Source: Cyanobacteriota bacterium
GTDB lineage: Bacteria > Cyanobacteriota > Cyanobacteriia > PCC-6307 > Cyanobiaceae
Direction of reading: 5' to 3'
DNA length: 64,000 bases
Assembly (NCBI GenBank): GCA_026389335.1
Contig: JAPLIB010000084.1
Location: 1-64,000 of the forward strand
Shown: piece after piece, positions 8,433 to 18,892 of the stretch
How positions within the stretch are numbered: the first letter of the stretch is position 1
Layout: each line of letters opens with the position of its first letter
Position numbers and translations under genes: made by a program
Notes under the pieces: generated by a model
Told to the model about the DNA's origin: nothing
Database searches by the model: none
The model's input: the letters and a program-made list of their open reading frames with translations, nothing else

Positions 8433-10067
8433 ATGACTTTTGATGCGGTTGTCGTCGGCGCTGGCGCCAACGGCTCGGTGGCTGCCATGGTGCTGGCCGA
8501 AGCGGGGATGCGCGTGCTGCTGCTGGAGGCGGGGCCTGCATTGACGCCGGGCCAGGCCCGCGGCAACGAACCACTGGACAGCCTGCGACGCCTTGCCCAT
8601 CTCGCCAGCGGCCGCCATCGCAGCCAGGCCAACCATCCCGGTTACTGGAAACACAATCCGGAGCTGTTCATCGATGAACGGCTCCATCCCTACACCACGC
8701 CTCCAGATCAGCCGTTTCTGTGGACCCGTGGCCGCCAGGTGGGCGGCAAAAGCCTCACCTGGGGTGGCATCACCCTGCGGCTCTCACCGACGGAGTTCCG
8801 CGCCGCTGATCGGGACGGCCATGGTCCTTGCTGGCCCATTGGCAGTGCCGAGCTGGCCCCGTTCTATGGCCGCCTTGAACGCCTGCTCGGCATCCATGGC
8901 CATGCCGATGGACTGCCCCAACTGCCGGATGGGGAGTTCCTGCCGCCCCTGCCCCTCACCCCCGGCGAAGCCCATCTACGGCGGGCCATCGGCCGGGAGC
9001 TGGATCTGCCGCTGATCCATTCCCGGGGTTTTGCACTGTCCCAGCCCACGGCCAGCCAACCGTGGCCCCGCTCCAGTGCCCAGGGGGTGACGCTGGCCAG
9101 GGCTTTGGCTACGGGCAGGGTGCGGTTGCGCCCCAACGCGCTGGTGAGCCATCTGCAGATGAAGACCGGCGAGGACCGGGCTGAGGCCGTGGTGCTGATC
9201 GATACCTGCAGTGGTCAGATGGAGCGGGTGGCGGCCCCGTTGGTGGTGCTCTGTGCCTCCACGATCGAGTCGGTGCGCATCCTGCTGAACTCGCAGGAGG
9301 GCCAGCAGAGCGGCGGCCTGATCGATCCCTCCGGTTGCCTGGGCCACTACCTGATGGATCACATTTCCACCTGCCGCTTCTTTTCGATTCCAGACCTCGC
9401 CAGACCCGAAGGTCCCGTGGAGCTTTCCGGAGCAGGTAGCTGCTTCATCCCCAATACGGTCAATCTGCAGGGCAACGACGGGCTTGGCTTTCAGCGGGGC
9501 TACGGGATCTGGACCGCGCTGCAGCGCTTCGATCCACCGCGGCCGCTGCAACGCCGTCCGCAGGACGCCACTGGCTTCCTGATTGCCCATGGCGAGGTGC
9601 TGCCCGAGGCCAGCAATCGCATCAGCCTCGATCACAGGGTGCGCGATCACTGGGGCCTGCCGGTGCCCCACATCAGCTGCCGCTGGGGCAGCAATGAGAG
9701 CGCCATGGTGGCCCACATGCATGGCCGCATGGAGGCCGTGGTGGCTGCTGCCGGCGGGACGATCCGGCCGCTGGCAGACCTGTTCAGATTGCCATTGCTG
9801 GAACCGCTGATCTTGCGCACTGCAGCGGTGCGGCCGGAGGTGCCTCCGCCTGGCTACTACATCCATGAGTTGGGCGGAGCCCGCATGTCGAGCGATCGGG
9901 CGGGCGGCGTCGTTGATGCCTGGAACCGCTGCTGGGGCGCCCGCAATGTGTTGGTCACCGACGGCGCCTGCTGGCCGAGTGCCGGTTGGCAGAGCCCGAC
10001 GCTGACGGAGATGGCCGTGACCTGGCGCGCCTGTGCCGCCGCCGCTGCGGCCATGGCCCAGGCGTAG
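8433..10067 (+). CDS. GMC-family oxidoreductase
   Basis: FAD-binding VVVGAGANGSVAAMVLAEAGMRVLLLEAG; C-terminal ..GGARMSSDRAGGVVDAWNRCWGARNVLVTDGACWPSAGWQSPTLTEMA. Confidence 0.85.
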   Translation: MTFDAVVVGAGANGSVAAMVLAEAGMRVLLLEAGPALTPGQARGNEPLDSLRRLAHLASGRHRSQANHPGYWKHNPELFIDERLHPYTTPPDQPFLWTRGRQVGGKSLTWGGITLRLSPTEFRAADRDGHGPCWPIGSAELAPFYGRLERLLGIHGHADGLPQLPDGEFLPPLPLTPGEAHLRRAIGRELDLPLIHSRGFALSQPTASQPWPRSSAQGVTLARALATGRVRLRPNALVSHLQMKTGEDRAEAVVLIDTCSGQMERVAAPLVVLCASTIESVRILLNSQEGQQSGGLIDPSGCLGHYLMDHISTCRFFSIPDLARPEGPVELSGAGSCFIPNTVNLQGNDGLGFQRGYGIWTALQRFDPPRPLQRRPQDATGFLIAHGEVLPEASNRISLDHRVRDHWGLPVPHISCRWGSNESAMVAHMHGRMEAVVAAAGGTIRPLADLFRLPLLEPLILRTAAVRPEVPPPGYYIHELGGARMSSDRAGGVVDAWNRCWGARNVLVTDGACWPSAGWQSPTLTEMAVTWRACAAAAAAMAQA

Positions 10068-10227
10068 CCATGCATCAGGCGTAACCATGCACCAGGCCTG
10101 GTCGCTGGGCGGACTGTCAGCTATTACCCATCAAGGGCTCAGCTGGTGTCAACGACAACATTCCGCGCCAACCTCCCTGATCACAATGACGAGGCGACCT
10201 TTCACAGGGTCGGGCAAGGGAGTACAT

Positions 10228-10258
10228 AGCGAGGGTTGGCCCCCTCGCTTTTTTTTTG
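10228..10258 (+). terminator. Rho-independent terminator downstream of GMC oxidoreductase
   Basis: agcgaggg/ccctcgct perfect 8-bp stem plus a long T run. Confidence 0.9.
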
Positions 10259-10328
10259 GTCTGCGCTCCAACCGGGCCTCAGCGTCTCGAGCCAGTTCCA
10301 CACAGGACCGCAGCGCCGCATCTGTTCG

Positions 10329-10393
10329 CCGATCTCGATCCCCGATTTCGATCCCCGATCTCGATTGCCGCCCTCAATCCCCGCTCTCGATTG
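10329..10393. repeat. 13-bp tandem repeat, 5 degenerate units
   Basis: ccgatctcgatcc|ccgatttcgatcc|ccgatctcgattg|ccgccctcaatcc|ccgctctcgattg. Confidence 0.9.
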
Positions 10394-10544
10394 CCGGCTG
10401 CTTCTGGGGTGGTGTCAGGCCAGGCGTCTTGCCGTGGTGGACCACCACCCAATCTGTATTCACGCACGCAGCGGCGTCAGGCCCATTCCTGGTTCGGCGA
10501 CTGGGGGCGCCATGCTTGGACTGGCTCCAGCCCAAGGCCTGCTT

Positions 10545-10859
10545 TCACTGCAGGCGCGTCAACACGCGGAAACGCTTTAGCCATTGGTTGACCCGTCGCC
10601 GCAGCCGCGGCGGCACCTCCTGCACCAGTTGGCCCAGCTCCCGCGCCGCCAGCCGATGCAGGCAGCGCACATCCACCGACCAGAGCACCTCTGCTTCGCG
10701 AATCAGTCGCGCCCAGCTGCGGGCAGCCTGCCAGCGGCGCAGGCCCGGACCCAGGGAGCACCCCGGCGGTATCGAACTGGCTGGTGGCCTGGGGAGCATG
10801 GGTCGGGAAACCCGGCGATCTGCCCCAGCTTGGCCAGACTTCGCCTTGCTGGCAGCCAT
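10545..10859 (-). CDS. Hypothetical protein
   Basis: Basic 104-aa ORF in an otherwise unassigned interval, codirectional with the upstream exonuclease gene. Confidence 0.4.
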   Translation of the reverse strand: MAASKAKSGQAGADRRVSRPMLPRPPASSIPPGCSLGPGLRRWQAARSWARLIREAEVLWSVDVRCLHRLAARELGQLVQEVPPRLRRRVNQWLKRFRVLTRLQ

Positions 10860-10940
10860 GGTCCGGCTCGCTGGCCTGGCTCGCTGGTCTGGCTCCCTGT
10901 TGTTGTTGTTGGCGAGCGAGTGCCTGGCCGTAGGTGATGT

Positions 10941-12425
10941 TCAGGCCGTGCGCGGCAGCACCCCGTCCAATGGATCCACGGGTTCGACAACAAAGGAGAG
11001 CGATTCCACCTCCCGCTCGCTCAAGCGCCGGCACCAGGCACCACGCACCGGTTCATTCCAGCGGAAGCCAGCCTCCTTGGCCCGATGGCGCTCGGCATAG
11101 CCGAGACAGGCGCGATAGAGGCGGCGGGGCTCCAGGGCCAACTGCAGCAGCAGCTCCAGATCGGGCGACCGTTCAAACACCTGAATCAGATAAATGCAAT
11201 CAGTGAGGGCCCGATGGGCGGCCCAGACCGGGATGCCATAGGCCAGGGCCAGATCCCGCACCGACGGGGTGGCCCGCAAGTGGCGCTCAGCGGGCCAGCG
11301 GATGTCCTCCATCGAACAGATCCAGGGTTTGGTCAAGGGCGGCAGGGGGCCGTGACCGAACCACTGGCGATCGAAGCTGACGTTATGGGCGACCACGGCA
11401 TCGGCTGCCGCCACCATGGCCTCGAAACAGGTCAGGCCGGCCTGCCAGGGCTGGTTCAGCCGACTCACCTCAGCGGCGATGCCATTGATCGGTTCCGCCG
11501 GATTGCTGGGGCAGGGCAGTAGGAACGACACCTGCATCAGCACCGCCCGGCTGGGCACATGAAACAGCACGGCCCCCACCTCGATGCATTGCCCCTGGTC
11601 GCGGCTGAGGGCCGTGGTTTCGGTGTCCAGCACCAGCAACCGTTCCGGGCAGCTGGGCAGGGAAAGCCCTGGGGACGCCGCCAGCGGGGTGGGGGCCAGC
11701 ACCGGCACGGTCAGCATCGGCACGGCCAGCATCGCCGCGGAAGGCGATGCGGTAGTTGGTGCGGCTGCGGCTGCGGTCTGGGAGCGGCCCCCACGCCGGG
11801 CTGGGGGCTCAGCTGCCGGCTCCGGGGGCTGAAAAGCGAGGGATAGATCAGGGGCAGGAACGGATTGCAGCGGGCCGCCAGCTCCGCAGCCGCCATCCAG
11901 GGATCTTTGATCCTCGGATCTGTGATCCTCGGATCTGTGATCCACCGCTCCCTGGACCAGGGCCCTGGCTGTCGCTGCCACGGCAGCCAGGGGCTGAGGA
12001 GCGGAAGGCCTGGAGGCCACGGGCGGGGACTCAGCCCGTGCCGACTCCACTGAGGCCGAGGTCACTGGCTTAGGTGGCACGGCTTGGGATGACTCAGCTG
12101 TGGATGGCACGGTGGCGGATCGAAGCGAGGCCGCGGGCTCGGAATCCGCTGCGGTGCTCTCCGGGGAGTCGGTGTCGAGCGCCGGGCGCGCCGGTGGGGG
12201 CAAAGGCTGCGAGGGCAGGTCCTGGGCCGCTGCCGGGCCGGGTGGCGGCGATGGTTCAGCGGCTGGAGGCCGCGGTCGCTCGGCCGCCGGGCCCTGGCCC
12301 TGATCGCTTGCGGGGCTGGCCGCGTCGATCAGGGCCAATAGATCAGGTTGTTCCCAGAAGCTGGCTTGCTCCGCCATGGCCCACCGCTCGACACCTCCCA
12401 TCGTCCCAGCTGACGCAAATGACAA
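10941..12425 (-). CDS. DnaQ-like 3'-5' exonuclease with long Pro/Ala-rich N-terminus
   Basis: LLVLDTETTALSRDQGQCIEVGAV..VVAHNVSFDRQWF..AAHRALTDCIYLIQVF: ExoI/II/III-like motifs. Confidence 0.8.
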   Translation of the reverse strand: MSFASAGTMGGVERWAMAEQASFWEQPDLLALIDAASPASDQGQGPAAERPRPPAAEPSPPPGPAAAQDLPSQPLPPPARPALDTDSPESTAADSEPAASLRSATVPSTAESSQAVPPKPVTSASVESARAESPPVASRPSAPQPLAAVAATARALVQGAVDHRSEDHRSEDQRSLDGGCGAGGPLQSVPAPDLSLAFQPPEPAAEPPARRGGRSQTAAAAAPTTASPSAAMLAVPMLTVPVLAPTPLAASPGLSLPSCPERLLVLDTETTALSRDQGQCIEVGAVLFHVPSRAVLMQVSFLLPCPSNPAEPINGIAAEVSRLNQPWQAGLTCFEAMVAAADAVVAHNVSFDRQWFGHGPLPPLTKPWICSMEDIRWPAERHLRATPSVRDLALAYGIPVWAAHRALTDCIYLIQVFERSPDLELLLQLALEPRRLYRACLGYAERHRAKEAGFRWNEPVRGAWCRRLSEREVESLSFVVEPVDPLDGVLPRTA

Positions 12426-12474
12426 AGCGTCGGCGCCGCCCTCTCCTTAGGGTTGAGCTTCTGATTCTGGATCC

Positions 12475-12954
12475 ATGCCCAGCTCCCTGGCCAGCGGTGA
12501 TCGCGCCCCCCAGATTGCCCTGGTCGATGCCAACGGGGTGGAGCGCCGCAGCGAGGCCCTCGCCGGCAAGGCCCTGGTGCTGTTTTTTTATCCCAAGGAC
12601 GACACCCCCGGCTGCACGATGGAGGCCTGCGCCTTCCGCGACAGCTACAGCGATCTGCAGGCCCTGGGGGCCGAGGTGTGGGGGGTGAGCGGTGATGACG
12701 CCGGCAGCCATCGCCGCTTCGCCAGCAAGCACCAGCTGTGCTTTCCGCTGTTGGTGGACAAGGGCAACGGCCTGCGTAAGGCCTTCGGTGTGCCCAGTGT
12801 GCTCGGGCTGCTGCCGGGTCGGGTCACCTATGTGATCGACGGCGCCGGCGTGATTCGCCATGTGTTCAACAACCTGCTGGATGGGCCGGCCCATCGCCGC
12901 GAGGCCCTGGCGGTGCTGCGGCAGCTGCGGGATGAAGCGGGTACGGATGGCTGA
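12475..12954 (+). CDS. bcp: Peroxiredoxin, Bcp/PrxQ type
   Basis: VLFFYPKDDTPGCTMEACAFRDSY active-site motif. Confidence 0.9.
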   Translation: MPSSLASGDRAPQIALVDANGVERRSEALAGKALVLFFYPKDDTPGCTMEACAFRDSYSDLQALGAEVWGVSGDDAGSHRRFASKHQLCFPLLVDKGNGLRKAFGVPSVLGLLPGRVTYVIDGAGVIRHVFNNLLDGPAHRREALAVLRQLRDEAGTDG

Positions 12955-13717
12955 AACCACGGACTGGTTTCAACGGGGTCCGCTCTGGTGTCTTGAACCG
13001 GCCAACGCTGACCTCCATGGCCCGGGCCGTGCCGACCGGCTGGAGTTCATCGGCGGCAGCTACCTCGCCGCCACCCCCCAGCTCAGTTACCGGCGCCTGC
13101 TGGAGGCCTTCAGCCTGCAGGGCTGGAGTGTGCGGGCCTGGAGTTATGTGCCGGGTTTTGATCATCAGAGCCAGGCCAATGAGGCCTGGCGCGCCCTGCG
13201 CCGCGATCGCCTGCAGGGCGAGGCGGCACCCGAGCCTGGCCAGCGGGTGCTGCGCCTGGGCCACAGCCTTGGCTGCAAGCTGCATCTGCTCGCCCCCGAC
13301 GGCGGCAGGGGCTGCGTTGGCCTGACGGCCCTCAGTTTCAATAACTTTTCGGCTGAGCGTTCGGTGCCCCTGCTGGCCGAGATGGGCCAGCAGTTTGGCT
13401 TTCGCAGTGAGTTCAGCCCTTCGCCGCAGGAAACTCTGCGCCAGGTGAGCAGCGACTACCAGCAACCCCGCAACCTGCTGGTGCGCTTCCGCCGCGATGA
13501 GCTCGACCAGAGCCCCAGGCTGCTGGAGGCCCTGGGGCGCCGCAGCCAGGATGCCAGTGAACTGCTGGAGTTGCCCGGTGATCACCTCACCCCGGCCAGT
13601 GCCGGTCTGCGCCGCCAACTGCTGGGGGCCTGGGCGGATGATCCCTCCAGGCAGCGCCAGATGGAACGGCTGGTGGAAACGATCAGCGGCTGGGGTCGCG
13701 AGCCGAAACGGGGTTGA
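12947..13717 (+). CDS. DUF1350-family protein (alpha/beta-hydrolase-like)
   Basis: MAETTDWFQRGPLWCLEPA..RLEFIGGSYLAATPQLSYRRLLEAFS..LRLGHSLGCKLHLL; 8-bp overlap with the peroxiredoxin gene. Confidence 0.75.
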   Translation: MAETTDWFQRGPLWCLEPANADLHGPGRADRLEFIGGSYLAATPQLSYRRLLEAFSLQGWSVRAWSYVPGFDHQSQANEAWRALRRDRLQGEAAPEPGQRVLRLGHSLGCKLHLLAPDGGRGCVGLTALSFNNFSAERSVPLLAEMGQQFGFRSEFSPSPQETLRQVSSDYQQPRNLLVRFRRDELDQSPRLLEALGRRSQDASELLELPGDHLTPASAGLRRQLLGAWADDPSRQRQMERLVETISGWGREPKRG

Positions 13718-13769
13718 GCGCAGCCTGGTGTGAGCCCCGAAGCGCCGCCGTGCAGCCTGGTTTCAAGGC

Positions 13770-13801
13770 CGATCGCCAAAGGCGATCAGCTTTGGCGATC
13801 G
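13770..13801. repeat. 12-bp perfect inverted repeat (stem-loop), no T-run
   Basis: cgatcgccaaag-gcgatcag-ctttggcgatcg. Confidence 0.85.
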
Positions 13802-13915
13802 CTGGACCTTCGGCCCGTGGCAAGGCTCAGGCCCCTGAAGAAGCAACCCGAAACGCTGCTTGCCATTGACTGCTTGAAGGCTTGCCAGCATCCTTAGTGG
13901 GAATCACTGTTCACC

Positions 13916-14242
13916 ATGAACTCTTTGATCGACGCCTTCAGCGCTGCCTGGAGCCGCTCTTTTGACTACAGCGGCCGCTCCAAACGCGGCGATTATTGGT
14001 GGTTCGTGCTGGCCAACGCGATCATCTCGGTGGTGCTGCTGGTTCTCAGCCAAGTGGCCGATCTTTTCGGCGCGATCTACACGATCTGGGCTGTGGCCAG
14101 CATCGTTCCCTCCCTGTCCTTGCTGGTGCGCCGTCTGCGCGACGTCGGCAAGGGCTGGGGTTGGATCTTCATCGGCCTGGTTCCGCTGATCGGCAGCATC
14201 TGGCTGATCTACCTCTTGGTTCAACCCTCCCTCGCCCTCTGA
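13916..14242 (+). CDS. DUF805 membrane protein
   Basis: FDYSGRSKRGDYWWFVLANAIIS..VRRLRDVGKGWGWIF. Confidence 0.85.
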   Translation: MNSLIDAFSAAWSRSFDYSGRSKRGDYWWFVLANAIISVVLLVLSQVADLFGAIYTIWAVASIVPSLSLLVRRLRDVGKGWGWIFIGLVPLIGSIWLIYLLVQPSLAL

Positions 14243-14520
14243 GGCGTGGCGGGGGCTGTGGCCGCCGAGTGGATCCAGGGGGGAGGCGGACTTGTCTGGG
14301 CGGCCACGGGCTGATGGTTCCCGTCGGCCTCAGGACTCAAGACCTGTGGGTATGACTCGCTATGCAGCTCACCCTGGCCTCAGGACCCACGACCCCCAGG
14401 CAAAGGATGGGCTGGGCAAGGGGTGGACTTTGCCTCCAGCAATGGGAGATGGGAACTCGCCTGAGAAGCCACACGATTGCCGTGCGCATCGCTTGGCCCT
14501 TTCAGGCTTCCTGGACGTAG

Positions 14521-14561
14521 CTCCCTGCCGGCAACCACCAGTGGAGGCTGCCGACAGGGAG
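14521..14561. repeat. 13-bp inverted repeat with one mismatch
   Basis: ctccctgccggca / tgccgacagggag, 15-nt loop. Confidence 0.8.
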
Positions 14562-14651
14562 TCTTGGTGGAGGGCTTTTTTACCGATGCCGATCAGTCCA
14601 AGGTCTTTGTGGAAGTCGTCGGCATGAATATAAAAGTATCCGCAGATGAAT

Positions 14652-16200
14652 TTAGAGCAATTTAACTTCGTCTACAGAATCAATAAAATCTAGTTCCAAA
14701 TTTTTGGCCGTTTTTTCCATATCTTTTATAGCTTTTCCGCTGTCATCAACGATTTTAACTTCCACGTCTTCGTAGAAGCTGCCCGCCTCTTTTTTGAGAT
14801 CCTTGGCGAGCGATTCTTCCCATTCGACTGTCTCATTTCTGGCACTGTAAGCAATTTCCGCTTCTTCCTGCTTGGCTGATTCTTTAGCCATTGACTCAAA
14901 CTCTGGCGCTTTTTCTCTTACCTTGCCAACACAAAATAAGTCTATTTTTTCTTGAATGTCTGCATTCTTTAGTAAAATGTCATCAAAAATATCTTCTTGA
15001 AGTTGGACTTTGATTTTATACTCTCCTTCTACTGTAATTTCATTGGCGAAATTGGCCTTGTCTTTGTCGACGCTATTCTTAATCAACTCTTTGTATCTGG
15101 CAGTGAGCTTTTTCGCCAAAGGGTTACGCAGTTCATTGTTTGTAATGCCGCTCTGAAATTTTGCCCAGCCTTCTGAATAGTCTTTCTTGAATTGTGCTGA
15201 GTTATTAATTTTTTTCAAGCATCGCCAAGTTACCTTTAAACTTGCCTTCAATGATTTGTTCGGCATAGGCATCGATTTGACGTTCGCTATCCCTGAGGAG
15301 ATCAGGGTTCTCTTTGAGGAGTTTTACGGTATGCTCTTTGAGGAGTTTTTTGATGTCAGATGATTGATGATAAAGTCTGGTAGTTTCGTTTTCCATCAGA
15401 TCTTTTCCATAGCTCTTAGTAAAAAGTTCCTGATGAGCGGTATTGAAGTCCAATGCTGTCTTCGCGATATCTTCATCGAAAATATTCCGAACATCTTTTT
15501 TGAGGGTGATTGCACCGCCTTCTTTCAACTGGTGTACCTCTGGAAAGGCTTCTCTCTTCAAGCGCTCGGCTTGGGCTTGGGGATCTTCTTGCACCACGTT
15601 CACCGCTTCCCTCTCGTCGCCCCTGGCTTCAGCATGTGCCATCTCGCTTCCCCTGACCACTTGACGCTCTACAACTACTTCCGCTGGTTGCCTGCACCTC
15701 TGATAAATCTTGTAGATGCCAAAGCAAACTATGGCCCCAGCCCCAGCCTCTGCTGTGTGGATCCCTACTTTTTTTATGTTCACGCCGCCGGCCCTGGCGT
15801 TGAGAACCTGAAGCTGCTCCTGGCGGGTTTGCTCAATTTTCAGAATCTCCTCCAACAGAACAGGATCGATCTCGTTGAGGTGATCGATCGCCTGCTGCAT
15901 GCCCTCGGGCTGGTCAGCCCTGGCGCTCGCTGTGGCCTGCAGCTGGGCATAGGTTGCGGCGTCCAGCTGCTGACGGCAGAGACTCTGCAAGGCCTCGACG
16001 AATTGGCGCCCGTCGTATCCCTCGTCCTCCAGCCACTGCAGCCAGCCGTTGAGGCTGTGGGATTCCGCCGCCGCTGTGGTGTGCAGTTCGTTGGAGATGG
16101 CAATCAGGCCATCGCCGAGGGCCACGATCGCCGCGGGGCTGAGGCGGGGCTCACCGCTGCTACTGGTGCTGGCTGGAGTCGGCAGGGCTGAGGTGGACAT
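14652..16200 (-). pseudogene. Orphan TM/coiled-coil protein gene split by a frameshift at an A7 run (or recoded gene)
   Basis: ORF 15205..16200 ends ..GNLAMLEKN* at GAAAAAAATTAA. The alternative frame (14652..15272 ORF) continues KINNSAQFKKDYSEGW.. without loss of character. Run at 15209-15215. Confidence 0.65.
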
Positions 16201-16392
16201 GGTCGAATCCGCTCATTACTTGAATGCGATTTAAGCTGAGTACGGATTGATTTGACAAGCCCCGAACCTCCTGCCCAGACCGCCGAATCGGGCCCAGTCG
16301 GTTGGCCAATCGACCATGGCCTGAAGAGCAGGTGAATCGGCTATCAGCCGCCGCCGCCTGCTGTGGCGATGCCCTTATGGCGATGCCCCGGT

Positions 16393-18381
16393 TTACACCC
16401 GCAGGCTGTCCAGCACCGAGCGGTCCTCCAGGGTGGAGGTGTCGCCGCTCACCTCCTGGCCGGCGGCCAGGGAGCGCAGGATGCGCCGCATGATCTTGCC
16501 GCTGCGGGTTTTGGGCAGGGCATCGGTGAACTTGATCAGATCGGGGCGGGCGATCGGACCGATCTCCTTGCCCACATGCTGCTTGAGCTCGGCGATCAGG
16601 GCCTCATCGCCGTTGCGGCCGGTTTCGAGGGTGACGAAGGCGACGATCCCTTCGCCCTTGAGCTCATCGGGCCGGCCGACCACGGCGGCTTCGGCTACGG
16701 CCGGATGGCTGACCAAGGCACTCTCAATCTCCATCGTGCCGAGGCGATGGCCCGACACACTGATCACGTCGTCGACGCGGCCCATCACCCAGAAGTAGCC
16801 GTCGCCATCGCGGCGAGCGCCATCACCGGCGAAGTAGAGCCAGCTGCCATCGGCCGGCCGGATCTCCTCCCAGTAGCTCTTGCGGAAGCGCTCCGGATCG
16901 CCGTGCACCGTGCGCATCATCCCCGGCCAGGGCCGGCGGATCACCAGATAGCCGCCCTGATCCGCCGCCTGGGAATGGCCTTCGTGGTCGACCACGTCAG
17001 CGGCGATACCCGGCAGGGGCAGGGTGGCGGAGCCGGGCTTGGTGGCAGTGGCACCGGGCAGGGGGCTGATCATCACGCCGCCGGTTTCGGTCTGCCACCA
17101 GGTGTCCACCACCGGGCAGCGATCAGCGCCGATCACGTCGCGGTACCACATCCAGGCTTCGGGGTTGATCGGTTCGCCCACGGTGCCGAGGATGCGCAGG
17201 GTGCTCATGTCGTACTGATCCGGCACCTCGCGACCGCTCTTCATGAAGGCGCGGATTGCCGTGGGCGCGGTGTAGAAGATCGACACCTTGTGTTTCTGGA
17301 TCACTTCCCAGAAGGCACCGGGCTTGGAGGGGCGCGGTGCCCCCTCGTACATCACCGTGGTGGCGCCATTGGAGAGGGGCCCGTAGACGATGTAGCTGTG
17401 ACCCGTGATCCAGCCCACATCAGCCGTGCACCAGTGGATGTCGTCCTCACGGATGTCGAAGATCCACTGGAAGGTGAGATGGGCCCAGAGGTTGTAGCCG
17501 GCGGTGGTGTGCACCACCCCCTTGGGCTTGCCGGTGGAGCCGGAGGTGTACAGCACGAACAGCCGATCTTCACTGGCCATCGGCTCGGCCGCACACTCAG
17601 GACTCTGGGCCGGCACCAGCTCATGCCACCACTGGTCGCGCCCTGCCACCATGGCGGTGGGTTGCTCGGTGCGCCGCACCACCAGCACATGCTCCACCGT
17701 TGGGCAGGCACCACCTTCCAGGGCCGTATCCACCGCCGGCTTGAGCGCCACGGCCTTGTCCTTGCGGAAGCCGCCATCGGCCGTGATCACCGCCTTCACC
17801 GCACCATCGATCAGCCGGTCCCGCAGGGCCTCGGCCGAAAAGCCGCCGAACACCACCGAGTGGGGAGCGCCGATGCGGGCGCAGGCCAGCATCGCGATCG
17901 CCGCCTCCGGCACCATCGGCATGTACAGGGCGACCAGGTCGCCTTTGCCGATGCCCAGGGCTTTGAGCGCATTGGCCGCCTTGCACACTTCGGCGTGCAG
18001 CTGGCGGTAGGTGAAGCTGCGGCTGTCGCCGGGTTCTCCCTCCCAGATCAGCGCTGTCTTTTCGGCCCGGGGACCGTCGAGATGGCGATCGAGGCAGTTG
18101 TAGGAGAGGTTGGTGCTGCCGCCTTCAAACCAGCGGGCAAAAGGCGGATTGCTCCAATCCAGCACCGTGTCAAAGGGCTGGAACCAGTGCAGCTGGCTGC
18201 GGGCCTGCTCGCCCCAGAAGCCATCGGGATCGCTCTGCGCCCAAGCCACCAGCTCCCCATAGGCCGCCATGGACGGAATGCGAGCGCCGGCCGCCAGTGC
18301 TGCCGGGGGGGCGAAGCTGCGCTGCTCCTGCAGCACCGATTCGATCGTGTGGGCCGGATCGCCGCTGGGAACCTGGGTCAT
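16393..18381 (-). CDS. acs: Acetyl-CoA synthetase
   Basis: [70 protein letters not shown]. Confidence 0.95.
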   Translation of the reverse strand: MTQVPSGDPAHTIESVLQEQRSFAPPAALAAGARIPSMAAYGELVAWAQSDPDGFWGEQARSQLHWFQPFDTVLDWSNPPFARWFEGGSTNLSYNCLDRHLDGPRAEKTALIWEGEPGDSRSFTYRQLHAEVCKAANALKALGIGKGDLVALYMPMVPEAAIAMLACARIGAPHSVVFGGFSAEALRDRLIDGAVKAVITADGGFRKDKAVALKPAVDTALEGGACPTVEHVLVVRRTEQPTAMVAGRDQWWHELVPAQSPECAAEPMASEDRLFVLYTSGSTGKPKGVVHTTAGYNLWAHLTFQWIFDIREDDIHWCTADVGWITGHSYIVYGPLSNGATTVMYEGAPRPSKPGAFWEVIQKHKVSIFYTAPTAIRAFMKSGREVPDQYDMSTLRILGTVGEPINPEAWMWYRDVIGADRCPVVDTWWQTETGGVMISPLPGATATKPGSATLPLPGIAADVVDHEGHSQAADQGGYLVIRRPWPGMMRTVHGDPERFRKSYWEEIRPADGSWLYFAGDGARRDGDGYFWVMGRVDDVISVSGHRLGTMEIESALVSHPAVAEAAVVGRPDELKGEGIVAFVTLETGRNGDEALIAELKQHVGKEIGPIARPDLIKFTDALPKTRSGKIMRRILRSLAAGQEVSGDTSTLEDRSVLDSLRV

Positions 18382-18540
18382 GGAAGGTACGGAAGCCGAA
18401 GCATTCAAGCCCAGCTCCTCGCTCCTGACAGCGATGCGCACAGAGATCAGCAGCCCTGATCGAAGTTGGCGCTGCCGTTAGCTTGCAAACCTGGCCCAGC
18501 GGCATTAGCAGGAAGGAATGACGGTGGTCGAGAACACACC

Positions 18541-18855
18541 ATGACGAACAACAACCCCGTCACGCCCCATGCCGGTCCCACCCTCGATGGCAATGGCCAT
18601 CTCAGCTACATCGGCGATGATGGCTGCCGCTACGTGATCGGGCTGCCACCGGAAATCGACGACGACAGCATTGAGCGGGTGATGACGATGCTGCGCAGCA
18701 GCAGTCCCCTGTTTCAGAGCATCGAACACCTCTGTCATCGCTGGATCAAGGACGTGAGCAGTGAAGAACTCGATGCCAGGGCGGCGCTGGTGCTGCTGCT
18801 CACCACCCTGGAGACAGCTCTGGAGGATTCCTATCCGGACTCCAGCTTTGACTAG
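18541..18855 (+). CDS. Conserved-looking hypothetical protein
   Basis: MTNNNPVTPHAGPTLDGNGHLSYIGDDGCRYVIGLPPEIDDDSIERVMTMLRSS.. Confidence 0.65.
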   Translation: MTNNNPVTPHAGPTLDGNGHLSYIGDDGCRYVIGLPPEIDDDSIERVMTMLRSSSPLFQSIEHLCHRWIKDVSSEELDARAALVLLLTTLETALEDSYPDSSFD

Positions 18856-18892
18856 TGCCCTGGCGAGCGGTCGTTAGGGCAGGCTGGGATCC

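Noticed and set aside
14292-14627. 111-codon ORF downstream of DUF805
   Set aside because: No domain, overlaps the 14521-14561 hairpin; likely non-coding.
16363-18459. 698-codon open frame on + strand
   Set aside because: Antisense to acs; no domain signal.
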